This document shows positions 34,601-42,898 of a stretch of 64,000 bases of DNA, piece after piece (the first letter of the stretch is position 1; each line of letters opens with the position of its first letter). The translations under genes and the position numbers were made by a program. Source of the DNA: Achatina immaculata (Eukaryota; Mollusca; Gastropoda; Stylommatophora; Achatinidae); contig CM019708.1 in the NCBI GenBank assembly GCA_009760885.1, forward strand, positions 15,292,531 through 15,356,530. Reading direction: 5' to 3'. A model generated the notes under the pieces. It worked only from the letters and a program-made list of their open reading frames with translations. It had not been told where the DNA came from and made no database searches.

Positions 34601-35337
34601 TCATTACCGTTTGTTTTGCTTCTAAATGTAAATATAAAGCATTCCCTATAGAAACTACTGGGTGAATACGAAAGGGAAAAACTTGGAAGGCACGAAAATA
34701 TTTGAAAAACATTTCTGACCCAATATAGCAGACAAAGGTGAGGAAAATTGTTCATATCAATTAGGCTACGGGGAAGGAAACATGATGATGATGAAGAAAT
34801 ATTTACAACATCTCATGGTATTCTGGTAAGGATAAAGTGACAAAGGAATATTTACAACCTGACATACTGCTCTTTTACTAATACAGCGATGCCAATATTA
34901 GTGACATTGGTTTTACTTTGTAACTGTAGTTATTGAGTCTTGATTTAGAAGCGTGCTATTATATATCCCAGTTGCTGTTGACTGCTTGTTGATGAAAGTG
35001 TCAGACCACAGATCAAAACTGGAAAGTGTGATTTGTCCATCAAGTACTTGCTACGGCTCATTTTCAACTTTCAGGGAGTCGTATTTGACACATCAACTGT
35101 TAACCTTACCTGACCATAACAAAATCTATTGTTTCTCCACATTACCAGCTGGTCCCCCACATGCCAAACATCATTAATTTTCTTATAGGATGACGAAAAC
35201 TTGTTACGCATTGCAAACTTACCACACTTAAAGCACGACTTATGGAACTTCATTCCTCCTGCTATTTTCTCTTCAGCAGCGTACACCGACTTTCCACATT
35301 TGGGGCACTTGGCCTGTTCTTTTGGTGTGAATGGCAT
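25532..35337 (-). CDS. CSRP: Two-LIM cysteine- and glycine-rich protein (CSRP / muscle LIM protein), five coding exons
   Basis: Joining 35337-35223, 34122-33948, 32501-32387, 28982-28889 and 25605-25532 gives 573 nt, a 190-residue protein plus TAG. All four introns are GT-AG and the phases (1, 2, 0, 1) match exactly. LIM1 has zinc ligands C11, C14, H32, C35, C38, C41, C59 and C62; LIM2 has C117, C120, H138, C141, C144, C147, C165 and C168. In both, 17 residues separate the second Cys from His. Each LIM is followed by the CSRP signature: a basic K/R-x-F-G-P-K-G stretch (65-71 and 171-177) and a glycine-rich tail. CSRP proteins are adaptors binding alpha-actinin and zyxin at actin structures and Z-discs, and also act in the nucleus; that role is inferred from the family. 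Length and linker resemble molluscan CSRP rather than five-LIM insect Mlp84B. The start is MPF after a short UTR. Introns 2-4 hold SINE, LINE and DNA-transposon insertions. Confidence 0.93.
25606..27009. other. CSRP intron 4, distal part
   Basis: Intronic AT-rich sequence. A diverged direct repeat ('tagtaagatttata...' forms) lies at 25815-26150, and a T/G homopolymer run at 26415-26441. No independent gene is recognised. Confidence 0.4.
27012..27828 (+). mobile_element. Tigger/pogo-like DNA transposon, short, both ends present
   Basis: TIRs are CAGTGGACCCTCGAAAGTCA on the left and, reversed, CAGTGGACCCTTAGAATATG on the right, flanked by TA duplications (27010-27011 and 27829-27830). Inside, near 27280-27440, is a broken Psq/CENP-B-type helix-turn-helix: [20 protein letters not shown], then [13 protein letters not shown] and VSELAV. 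No DDE domain remains, so the 817-bp element is non-autonomous. It lies in CSRP intron 4. Confidence 0.85.
27855..28625 (-). mobile_element. LINE family C, RT and C-terminus, in CSRP intron 4
   Basis: Minus translation has [20 protein letters not shown] (RT active-site box), then [60 protein letters not shown] and [19 protein letters not shown]. It ends in a TGACTGACTGA tail near 27880. Relative to the copy at 9.0 kb it lacks about 90 bp near 28165. Confidence 0.83.
28889..28982 (-). CDS. CSRP: CSRP coding exon 4 (LIM2 zinc ligands)
   Basis: This exon encodes residues 136-166 plus one base: [14 protein letters not shown] supplies H138, C141, C144 and C147, and C165 lies near the end. The acceptor is AAG after a T/C tract (28983-29015). 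The donor GTAAGT starts at 28888. A 36-bp tandem repeat begins about 60 nt upstream of the acceptor. Confidence 0.92.
29043..29182. repeat. Minisatellite, 36-bp unit, ~4 copies, next to CSRP exon 4
   Basis: The unit is ttagaacatataagagcttg followed by tgttacttcagttatt. It lies in intron 3 about 60-200 nt upstream of the exon 4 acceptor at 28983. Confidence 0.93.
29268..29630 (-). mobile_element. RTE-like LINE family A, 5'-truncated copy (~0.36 kb)
   Basis: Minus translation ends [20 protein letters not shown] then [20 protein letters not shown], matching the 17.5-20.6-kb element. It finishes with an (ATG)n tail at 29270-29281. It lies in CSRP intron 3, same strand as the gene. Confidence 0.88.
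29867..31890 (-). mobile_element. RTE-like LINE family A, 5'-truncated copy (~2.0 kb)
   Basis: Covers the region from the linker after the endonuclease ([20 protein letters not shown]) through the RT ([35 protein letters not shown]) to the C-terminus, with an (ATG)n tail at 29868-29889. Frameshifts fall near 31530, 30890 and 30160, and the YADD box is intact. A 15-bp segment (gtttcttccaac) is repeated near 30025-30060. In CSRP intron 3, same strand as the gene. Confidence 0.9.
31891..32386. other. CSRP intron 3, proximal part
   Basis: Intronic sequence directly after the exon 3 donor. No element is recognised. Confidence 0.4.
32387..32501 (-). CDS. CSRP: CSRP coding exon 3 (inter-LIM linker and start of LIM2)
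   Basis: This exon encodes the third base of codon 97 and residues 98-135: a Ser/Gly/Thr-rich linker followed by C117-P-R-C120 and the VYDAE core. The acceptor is TATAG before 32501. The donor GTAAGT starts at 32386. An upstream GTGAGC would also be a donor but would shorten the Cys-His spacing to 14, so the GTAAGT site is preferred because it restores 17. Confidence 0.9.
32502..33655. other. CSRP intron 2 with an unidentified GC-richer insert
   Basis: A G run at 32707-32722 is followed by complex sequence at 32740-33290 that reads on the plus strand as a 99-codon Lys/Gln-rich ORF (32981-33280, [17 protein letters not shown]...). It could be a retroelement 5' region, but no family is recognised and a host gene on the opposite strand is unlikely. 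Confidence 0.3.
33657..33930 (+). mobile_element. tRNA-derived SINE, family B, beside the CSRP exon 2 donor
   Basis: A tRNA-like head has an A box (tagcatagtggttggagcac) and a B box (GGTTTGAATCC) 35-40 nt apart, followed by a GC-rich body and an end 'ggactatcttatct'. It stops about 20 bp short of the exon 2 donor (intron starts at 33947). Orientation is opposite to the gene. Confidence 0.75.
33948..34122 (-). CDS. CSRP: CSRP coding exon 2 (rest of LIM1, glycine-rich tail, linker)
   Basis: This exon encodes residues 39-96 plus two bases of codon 97. It has C41, C59 and C62, the [11 protein letters not shown] signature and the [11 protein letters not shown] linker typical of lophotrochozoan CSRPs. 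The acceptor is CTGCAG before 34122. The donor is GTATGT starting at 33947; this choice, rather than nearby GTGAAA or GTACAT, is the only one giving the phase 2 required by exon 3. Confidence 0.92.
34123..35222. other. CSRP: CSRP intron 1 (between coding exons 1 and 2)
   Basis: A 1.1-kb GT-AG intron, mostly unique sequence, holding a 23-bp insertion flanked by a 12-bp direct repeat at 34369-34415 (see findings). Confidence 0.6.
35223..35337 (-). CDS. CSRP: CSRP coding exon 1 (LIM1, first zinc module)
   Basis: This exon encodes residues 1-38 plus the first base of codon 39. It starts with MPF and contains C11-x2-C14, H32-x2-C35 and C38. The donor GTAAGT begins at 35222. The exon reaches upstream as UTR to 35357, where a pyrimidine-rich acceptor ending in CAG lies 20 nt before the ATG, so at least one further non-coding exon must exist upstream. 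Confidence 0.93.
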
Positions 35338-35357
35338 GGTAGCTGATGTGGTTCAGT
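35338..35357 (-). other. CSRP: CSRP 5' UTR segment of exon with start codon
   Basis: Twenty nucleotides lie between a good acceptor (TTTATTCTTTCAG, ending at 35358) and the start ATG at 35337. The acceptor implies a separate upstream non-coding exon. Confidence 0.6.
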
Positions 35358-35379
35358 CTGAAAGAATAAATGAACGGAA

Positions 35380-36029
35380 AGAGTGATGGACAGATGGATT
35401 GACTATCAGACAAGAAGGTAAATGAAAGAATGGATGGAATATTCTCAAAAACGAGCCTTGTCGAGTGGCGCCCATCGTTTACCTTGTGCTAGTTTAACCA
35501 GTTTTTTCCCCTGCGTCTCTGTTAGCAGGACCTCCGAGAGGAGTTTTGTTAGGTAGGGAACACCCCCCCCCCCCCCACCTCCACTTACTCTATTGATTAG
35601 CAGTTCAGTTTTCACCCACTATGGGCCCCCTATAATTCAGATGACGCCCTTCGGGCCCCTGGTTGGACCCCCCATCTCGTTGCTAGTCTCAGACTGGGAA
35701 CTGGAGTGAGTCTCCAACGTCACACCCAGACTGTGTTAGGGTTTTCGTCGGCACAATGGAGAAGGTGACTTGTCGTGTCTTGTCTCCTTCCTAATATACT
35801 GTACCTTCCACCGTTGAAGAGGCATACCTTGACATGACTTGATTATTTGTTTTACATAATAGCATATATAAATGTTTGCAAACTCCTCTCTTTACCTTTG
35901 TCGTGTGCGAACTCTTCCTCTACTTCCTAAAGTTCTTAGCGTGAATGTTTTTTATGCCGTACTGCCTGGTGGTAATCGTGTAAACGTGGCCAGACCGTTT
36001 TCTTTGTTGTTTCTAGATGTAATGGAGTA
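35380..36029. other. Non-coding, GC-richer patch with C-run
   Basis: Upstream of the CSRP start exon. Contains a C run at 35565-35577 and 'actatgggcccccta', similar in layout to 12.35-12.43 kb. Possible dispersed repeat; no exon is recognised. Confidence 0.3.
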
Positions 36030-36493
36030 CTGGTGTTATTCCAACCGTGATGGTTTTACTGGTGTTATTCCAACCGTGTTGGTGTTACTGGTGTTATTCC
36101 AACCGTGATGGTTTTACTGGTGTTATTCCAACCGTGTTGGTGTTACTGGTGTTATTCCAACCGTGATGGTTTTACTGGTGTTATTCCAACCGTGATGGTT
36201 TTACTGGTGTTATTCCAACCGTGTTGGTGTTACTGGTGTTATTCCAACCGTGTTGGTGTTACTGGTGTTATTCCAACCGTGATGGTTTTACTGGTGTTAT
36301 TCCAACCGTGTTGGTGTTACTGGTGTTATTCCAACCGTGATGGTTTTACTGGTGTTATTCCAACCGTGTTGGTGTTACTGGTGTTATTCCAACCGTGCTA
36401 GTGTTACTGGTGTTATTCCAACCGTGATGATGTTACTGGTGTTATTCCAACCGTGATTGTGTTACTGGTGTTATTCCAACCGTGATTGTGTTA
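36030..36493. repeat. Minisatellite, 29-bp unit, ~15.5 copies
   Basis: The unit is ggtgttattccaaccgtgat followed by ggttttact, alternating with 'gttggtgttact'. It adjoins the 3' side of a LINE remnant. Confidence 0.95.
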
Positions 36494-36499
36494 CCCCGA

Positions 36500-37150
36500 T
36501 GGTGTCGTTTATGATTTTGTCTCTTCTTGCTACTCTGTCGTGATGATTTTAGTTTTGTTTTTAGCTGTAGGTGTCCATGTTTGGCACTGATAATTTAGAG
36601 TTGGGAGGAAAATTGTGTTGAAAAGTGTTCTTGTGGTTTCAGTTGTGATGTATTTGTTTTTCAGTAAAAGTGTCATTTGTCCACTGACCCGATTTACTTT
36701 GTTGTATCTGTTCTCAATTTCGACATCGATTTTCCTGAGGATGATACTATACTACCTAGGTATCTGAAATGCTTCACTTGTTTCAAAGGCTGATTGTTCA
36801 GGAAGACCTTTGAGATTTTTTGGTTATGAAGTCCGTTTTTGGCCACTGATTTTCATGTTGTGGTTTTTACATGCCCTTGTTTAAACTATAATGTTCTGTC
36901 GTAGGTCTTTCTCTGGTGTGGCCATTAAGTCATTGGTCGTCAGCAAACTGTTCATTTATGATCCTTTTTTTTTCGCATATTTTTTTTAAGGGTGTTGTGA
37001 GTTTATCGACATTGTTTCTGGAGTTCAGCTGTCAGATGGTTTTGTGGTAGAATTTTTACAATGCGCGTTAGATTCTTTTGTAGATGTTGCTAATATATGT
37101 AATGAGTGGTAAGGTACACAGCCCTACCTCACTCCAGACAATAACATGGT
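36500..37150 (-). mobile_element. LINE RT C-terminal fragment
   Basis: Minus translation: NDLMATPEKDLRQNIIV, VAKNGLHNQKISKVFLNNQP, LKQVKHFRYLG, and KIDVEIENRYNKVNR. This is the segment following the YADD box of a LINE RT, in several frames. Dead. Confidence 0.72.
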
Positions 37151-37273
37151 TCAGAGTGTCTCGCATTTGTTCTAACTGTATATGTGTCTCGCACTTGTTC
37201 TAACTGTACATGTGTGTCTCGCATTTGTTCAAACTGTACACGTGTCTCGCATTTGTTCTAACTGTACACGTGC
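37151..37273. repeat. Short minisatellite, ~28-30-bp unit, 4 copies
   Basis: The unit is tgtctcgcatttgttctaac followed by tgtacacg. Confidence 0.85.
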
Positions 37274-37980
37274 ACGAGCTGAAACCCTGCTTCACGGGAA
37301 GAGACTGGAACATTTATGGACCTGCGTGAAGTGCGGCTGTGATAACTGATACAACATTTAGAACATCTCTTCTGTACCGGTACAGCGCCACCGCCCGAGA
37401 GTTGCCCACAGCTAGTAGCTGTTTTCTTCAGCTATTCCCAGCTCTTGTGACTTGTGTACAAATATTTTACTGATACATTTCGTGGGCATTTTTGTTTCCT
37501 CCGTTTTATAAATTTACTACAACGTGTTCGTGTGGTCAGCCATGTGTGTTTCATACTGCAGACTTGCCAATATATATATATATATAATTTTCCAAAATGT
37601 TTTAAGAACACACTTTTTTATGTACAGTAGTCGCTTTAACTTCGCCAGGAGAGAAATACGCTACCGGTCTAGCGAGTAAGGAAAAGTTAGATTTTAGAAA
37701 AAGTTCCAGACGTATAAGATTGCTATAATATATATTTATATAAAACACTTGGTAAATCTGGAGATTAAAAACCAAGATATAAAATATTTTATAACAAATG
37801 TAAGAAGACTTTTCACGTGAAGATGTTCCGTGAGATTGAAAAATTCGCTCTAGGTTATTACGAATTCCTTGTGTTTTTGTTTTTTTTTTCGAAAATTTGA
37901 ACAGCCTCCATCGCGAAGATAACGAGACTTTGGAGAAACACTAATGCAATCATTATTTGAAATAAACAACATGAAACTAC

Positions 37981-38014
<34 letters not shown>

Positions 38015-38082
38015 TTAAAATATATCAAACACTAAATGCCTTGCTCTCTTGTCTTTTTCTGAAGCGCCTGCTCTGTTTACCC
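37274..38082. other. Non-coding with a (GA)n tract
   Basis: (GA)n at 37986-38013 and (AT)n near 37572. No gene is recognised. Confidence 0.35.
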
Positions 38083-39192
38083 GAGTGTGGACTTGTGTTA
38101 CCGTACTGTAGCACACTTAGAAACTATGCTTGTGGACTTGTGTTACCGTACTGTAGCACACTTAGAAACTATGCTTGTGGACTTGTGTTACCGTACTGTA
38201 GCACACTTAGAAACTATGCTTGTGGACTTGTGTTACCGTACTGTAGCACACTTAGAAACTATGCTTGTGGACTTGTGTTACCGTACTGTAGCACACTTAG
38301 AAACTATGCTTGTGGACTTGTGTTACCGTACTGTAGCACACTTAGAAACTATGCTTGTGGGCTTGTGTTACCGTACTGTAGCACACTTAGAAACTATGCT
38401 TGTGGACTTGTGTTACCGTACTGTAGCACACTTAGAAACTATGCTTGTGGACTTGTGTTACCGTACTGTAGCACACTTAGAAACTATGCTTGTGGGCTTG
38501 TGTTACCGTACTGTAGCACACTTAGAAACTATGCTTGTGGACTTGTGTTACCGTACTGTAGCACACTTAGAAACTATGAGTGTGGACTTGTGTTACCGTA
38601 CTGTAGCACACTTAGAAACTATGCTTCTGGGCTTGTGTTACCGTACTGTAGCAGACTTAGAAACTATGAGTGTGGACTTGTGTTACCGTACTGTAGCAGA
38701 CTTAGAAACTATGAGTGTGGACTTGTGTTACAGTACTGTAGCAGACTTAGAAACTATGAGTGTGGATTTGTGTTACTGTACTGTACCAGACTTAGAAACT
38801 ATGCTTGTGGACTTGTGTTACCGTACTGTAGCACACTTAGAAACTATGAGTGTGGACATGTGTTACAGTACTGTAATGAGTGTGGACATGTGTTACAGTA
38901 CTGTAGTAGACTTAGAAACTATGAGTATGGACTTGTCTTACCGTACTGTAGCAAACTTAGAAACTATGCTTGTGGACTTGTGTTACCGTACTGTAGCACA
39001 CTTAGAAACTATGAGTGTGGACTTGTGTTACCGTACTGTAGCAGACTTAGAAACTATGAGTGTGGAGATGTGTTACAGTACTGTAGCAGGCTTAGAAACT
39101 ATGATTGTGGACATGTGTTACCGTACTGTAGCAGACTTAGAAACTATGAGTGTGGACTTGTGTTACCCTACTGTAGCAGACTTAGAAACTAT
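38083..39192. repeat. Minisatellite, 45-bp unit, ~24.5 copies
   Basis: The unit is tgtggacttgtgttaccgta, ctgtagcacacttagaaact, atgct. A divisible-by-3 unit with no stop gives two overlapping 384-394-codon plus-strand ORFs made of 15-residue repeats (CGLVLPYCSTLRNYA and DLCYRTVAHLETMLV). The first 12 copies are nearly identical, later ones more varied. No evidence supports real translation. Confidence 0.95.
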
Positions 39193-39664
39193 GATTCTGC
39201 CACAGAAGAAGACGAGACCGGATAATGTGGCGGATATTTAAAGCGAGACCTGATAAGAGGGATCTATTTTATGTCTACAAACAAAGGTACATTGGCTTGA
39301 TCAGTAAATTGTAGATATAAGAATCCAGTAACAATTGTCAGTTATGACCACTCTGCAAACATAGCAAAGTGCGAAGTTAAAAACTATTATTATTATTATT
39401 ATTTTAAATCCCGATTTCTCTTGAAATCCAGAGCGATCTCCTGAGGGATCCTGGTTGTGAAATTATGTTCAAGAATGTACCATAAGATGAGACAACACAG
39501 AGATGAATAAAAGAGGAGGGGAGGGCAACTATAAGCCATACACTGATTGAATTTTTCGTTTATGCTCACCTCACCCCCAACATATATACAGACACACTAA
39601 ATAAATAAATATATATATAAATAACATTTTCTTTCTTCTCCGCGGTAAGATCCCAGCCGCTAGC

Positions 39665-39719
<55 letters not shown>

Positions 39720-39799
39720 ACCTTAAGTGCCCGTCCTTTGCCTTTTTTCCGCTCTTGTCCAGGTGAGCCCTTTATTATTCAACATCCTCTCTGTTGTTC

Positions 39800-40112
39800 A
39801 GGAACTAATAATGATCGAGCTTACGGTTCCGTACGAAACAAGAATTGAGGAGAAATATCTATTCAAATGTGAGAAGTACAATGATCTGGTCAAGCAACTG
39901 AGGCAGGGGGCAGGGGGCAGGAGTCAGGGCAAAAGTGATAGCTGTAGAAGTGGGAGCAAGAGGATTTGTAGCAACATCAGCATACGACCTGTGTAAGCAA
40001 CTGGGAATAAAGGAACAAGCAAGAGCAAGGGCATTGAAAAAAAAGCCTTTCAGAAATAGCAGAAAAGACCTCACGCTGGCTGTGGAGTATGCGAAGCAAT
40101 CATTGAGAACTT
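39800..40112 (+). pseudogene. Fragment of a LINE restriction-like endonuclease region, nested in LINE family B
   Basis: The translation QELIMIELTVPYETRIEEKY then LFKCEKYNDLVKQLRQ, after a frameshift at the GGGGGCAGGGGGC run, continues VIAVEVGARGFVATSAYDLC. This resembles the C-terminal endonuclease-like (PD-(D/E)xK type) region of R2/NeSL-style LINE proteins. The family assignment is from memory of the motif and moderate. The second copy is at 41638-41950. Confidence 0.55.
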
Positions 40113-40129
40113 AAATAATTTCGTTTGTC

Positions 40130-40315
40130 ACAACCAATACCAGTCCTCCGTGGCTAAATCGCTAAAGACGCACTTCAAAGTGATGGGTTTAATCCCGGGA
40201 GGAAAAAAAAAATCAACTCACAAGACCCCTGGGAGTCATGACCCAGAGGGCCCCAGTCCCCTTAGAGTGTCAGGAGCCGAAACACTTGTCTGAAAAGGGG
40301 GGGGGGGAGTACTTC
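40130..40315 (+). mobile_element. tRNA-like SINE head, nested (copy A)
   Basis: A tRNA-like stretch 'cctccgtggctaaatcgcta' then 'gtgatgggtttaatcccggg' gives plausible A and B boxes, followed by an A run and a conserved-looking body. It repeats at 41968-42153 in copy B. Confidence 0.5.
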
Positions 40316-40488
40316 TGATGATCTGAAGGAGTTGTATTGTTGTTCCGCTCTCTATGGTAGAGTTTCCTGCATACATTCTTCTCCATGTCTCCTTTGGTCT
40401 ACTCTTTCTTCTGTTCCCCTGTGGTGTCCATCTTAGTGTTGTTATTATTGGTAGTGAGTCGTCAGTCATCTGGAGCACATGTCACAAC

Positions 40489-41062
40489 TATGCTTGTGGG
40501 CTTGTGTTACCGTACTGTAGCAGACTTAGAAACTATGAGTGTGGACTTGTGTTACCGTACTGTAGCAGACTTAGAAACTATGAGTGTGGACTTGTGTTAC
40601 CGTACTGTAGCAGACTTAGAAACTATGAGTGTGGACTTGTGTTACCGTACTGTAGCACACTTAGAAACTATGCTCGTGGACTTGTGTTACCGTACTGTAG
40701 CACACTTAGAAACTATGAGTGTGGACATGTGTTACAGTACTGTAATGAGTGTGGACATGTGTTACAGTACTGTAGTAGACTTAGAAACTATGAGTATGGA
40801 CTTGTCTTACCGTACTGTAGCAAACTTAGAAACTATGCTTGTGGACTTGTGTTACCGTACTGTAGCACACTTAGAAACTATGAGTGTGGACTTGTGTTAC
40901 CGTACTGTAGCAGACTTAGAAACTATGAGTGTGGAGATGTGTTACAGTACTGTAGCAGGCTTAGAAACTATGATTGTGGACATGTGTTACCGTACTGTAG
41001 CAGACTTAGAAACTATGAGTGTGGACTTGTGTTACCCTACTGTAGCAGACTTAGAAACTATG
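40489..41062. repeat. 45-bp minisatellite, second block (~12.7 copies)
   Basis: Same unit as the array at 38083-39192, now joined to LINE family B sequence at the duplication junction ('gtcacaac' then 'tatgcttgtggg'). Also open in two frames. Confidence 0.93.
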
Positions 41063-41534
41063 ATTCTGCCACAGAAGAAGACGAGACCGGATAATGTGGC
41101 GGATATTTAAAGCGAGACCTGATAAGAGGGATCTATTTTATGTCTACAAACAAAGGTACATTGGATTGATCAGTAAATTGTAGATATAAGAATCCAGTAA
41201 CAATTGTCAGTTATGACCACTCTGCAAACATAGCAAAGTGCGAAGTTAAAAACTATTATTATTATTATTATTATTTTAAATCACGATTTCTCTTGGAATC
41301 CAGAGCGATCTCCCGAGGGATCCTGGTTGTGAAATTATGTTCAAGAATGTACCATAAGATGAGACAACACAGAGATGAATAAAAGAGGAGGGGAGGGCAA
41401 CTATAAGCCATACACTGATTGAATTTTTCGTTTATGCTCACCTTACCCCCAACATATATACAGACACACTAAATAAATAAATATATATAAATAACATTTT
41501 CTTTCTTCTCCGCGGTAAGATCCCAGCCGCTAGC

Positions 41535-42326
41535 TTCTCTCTCTCTCTCTCTCTCTAACCTTAAGTGCCCGTCCTTTGCCTTTTTTCCGCTCTTGTCCAG
41601 GTGAGCCCTTTATTACTCAACATCCTCTCTGTTGTTCAGGAACTAATAATGATCGAGCTTACGGTTCCGTACGAAACAAGAATTGAGGAGCAGTATCTAT
41701 TCAAATGTGAGAAGTACAATGATCTGGTCAAGCAACTGAGGCAGGGGGCAGGGGGCAGGAGTCAGGGCAAAAGTGATAGCTGTAGAAGTGGGAGCAAGAG
41801 GATTTGTAGCAACATCAGCATACGACCTGTGTAAGCAACTGGGAATAAAGGAACAAGCAAGAGCAAGGGCATTGAAAAAAAAGCCTTTCAGAAATAGCAG
41901 AAAAGACCTCACGCTGGCTGTGGAGTATGCGAAGCAATCATTGAGAACTTAAATAATTTCGTTTGTCACAACCAATACCAGTCCTCCGTGGCTAAATCGC
42001 TAAAGACGCACTTCAAAGTGATGGGTTTAATCCCGGGAGGAAAAAAAAAATCAACTCACAAGACCCCTGGGAGTCATGACCCAGAGGGCCCCAGTCCCCT
42101 TAGAGTGTCAGGAGCCGAAACACTTGTCTGAAAGGGGGGGGGGGGAGTACTTCTGATGATCTGAAGGAGTTGTATTGTTGTTCCGCTCTCTATGGTAGAG
42201 TTTCCTGCATACATTCTTCTCCATGTCTCCTTTGGTCTACTCTTTCTTCTGTTCCCCTGTGGTGTCCATCTTAGTGTTGTTATTATTGGTAGTGAGTCGT
42301 CAGTCATCTGGAGCACATGTCACAAC
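41535..42326 (-). mobile_element. LINE family B 3' end, split by the same nested insertion (copy B)
   Basis: LINE parts are 41535-41637 and 42214-42326; the insertion is 41638-42213. The identical break point shows that the insertion preceded the segmental duplication. Confidence 0.85.
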
Positions 42327-42371
42327 CATCGCCTAGCCGCTAGCTTACGATGATAAATTACTAAAACTCCC

Positions 42372-42898
42372 CTGAGTTAGGGAGAAGAGGAAGTCTAACA
42401 CAGACAGAGCTATGAGTTAGGGAGAAGAGGAAGTCTAACACAGACAGAGCTATGAGTTAGGGAGAAGAGGAATTCTAGCACAGACAGAGCTATGAGTTAG
42501 GGAGAAGAGGAATTCTAACACAGACAGAGCTATGAGTTAGGGAGAAGAGGAATTCTAGCACAGACAGAGCTATGAGTTAGGGAGAAGAGGAAGTCTAGCA
42601 CAGACAGAGCTATGAGTTAGGGAGAAGAGGAAGTCTAGCACAGACAGAGCTATGAGTTAGGGAGAAGAGGAAGTCTAGCACAGACAGAGCTATGAGTTAG
42701 GGAGAAGAGGAAGTCTAGCACAGACAGAGCTATGAGTTAGGGAGAAGAGGAAGTCTAGCACAGACAGAGCTATGAGTTAGAGAGAAGAGGAAGTCTAGCA
42801 CAGACAGAGCTATGAGTTAGGGAGAAGAGGAAGTCTAGCACAGACAGAGCTATGAGTTAGGGAGAAGAGGAAGTCTAGCACAGACAGAGCTATGAGTA
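42372..42898. repeat. Minisatellite, 40-bp unit, ~13 copies
   Basis: The unit is tatgagttagggagaagagg followed by aagtctagcacagacagagc. Variants are aattct and aaca. Confidence 0.95.

Larger units (their letters stand above)
38620..40488. repeat. Tandem segmental duplication 1, copy A (~1.87 kb)
   Basis: Starts inside the 45-bp array and runs to 'gcacatgtcacaac'. It is followed immediately by copy B with very few substitutions. It includes the array end, an (ATT)n tract, a (CT)n tract (39665-39718), LINE family B pieces, and a nested insertion. Confidence 0.93.
39666..40490 (-). mobile_element. LINE family B 3' end, split by a nested insertion (copy A)
   Basis: 39666-39799 and 40376-40490 together match the uninterrupted LINE family B end at 17105-17480. 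The LINE sequence breaks at 'tctgttgttc' and resumes at 'ttcttctccatg', with TTC shared. The inserted 576 bp are described separately. A second copy of this structure is at 41535-42326. Confidence 0.85.
40489..42326. repeat. Tandem segmental duplication 1, copy B (~1.84 kb)
   Basis: Same content and order as copy A. The (CT)n tract is shorter, and units of the 45-bp array differ from copy A although their number is equal, so the array part has drifted or been rearranged since duplication. Confidence 0.93.
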
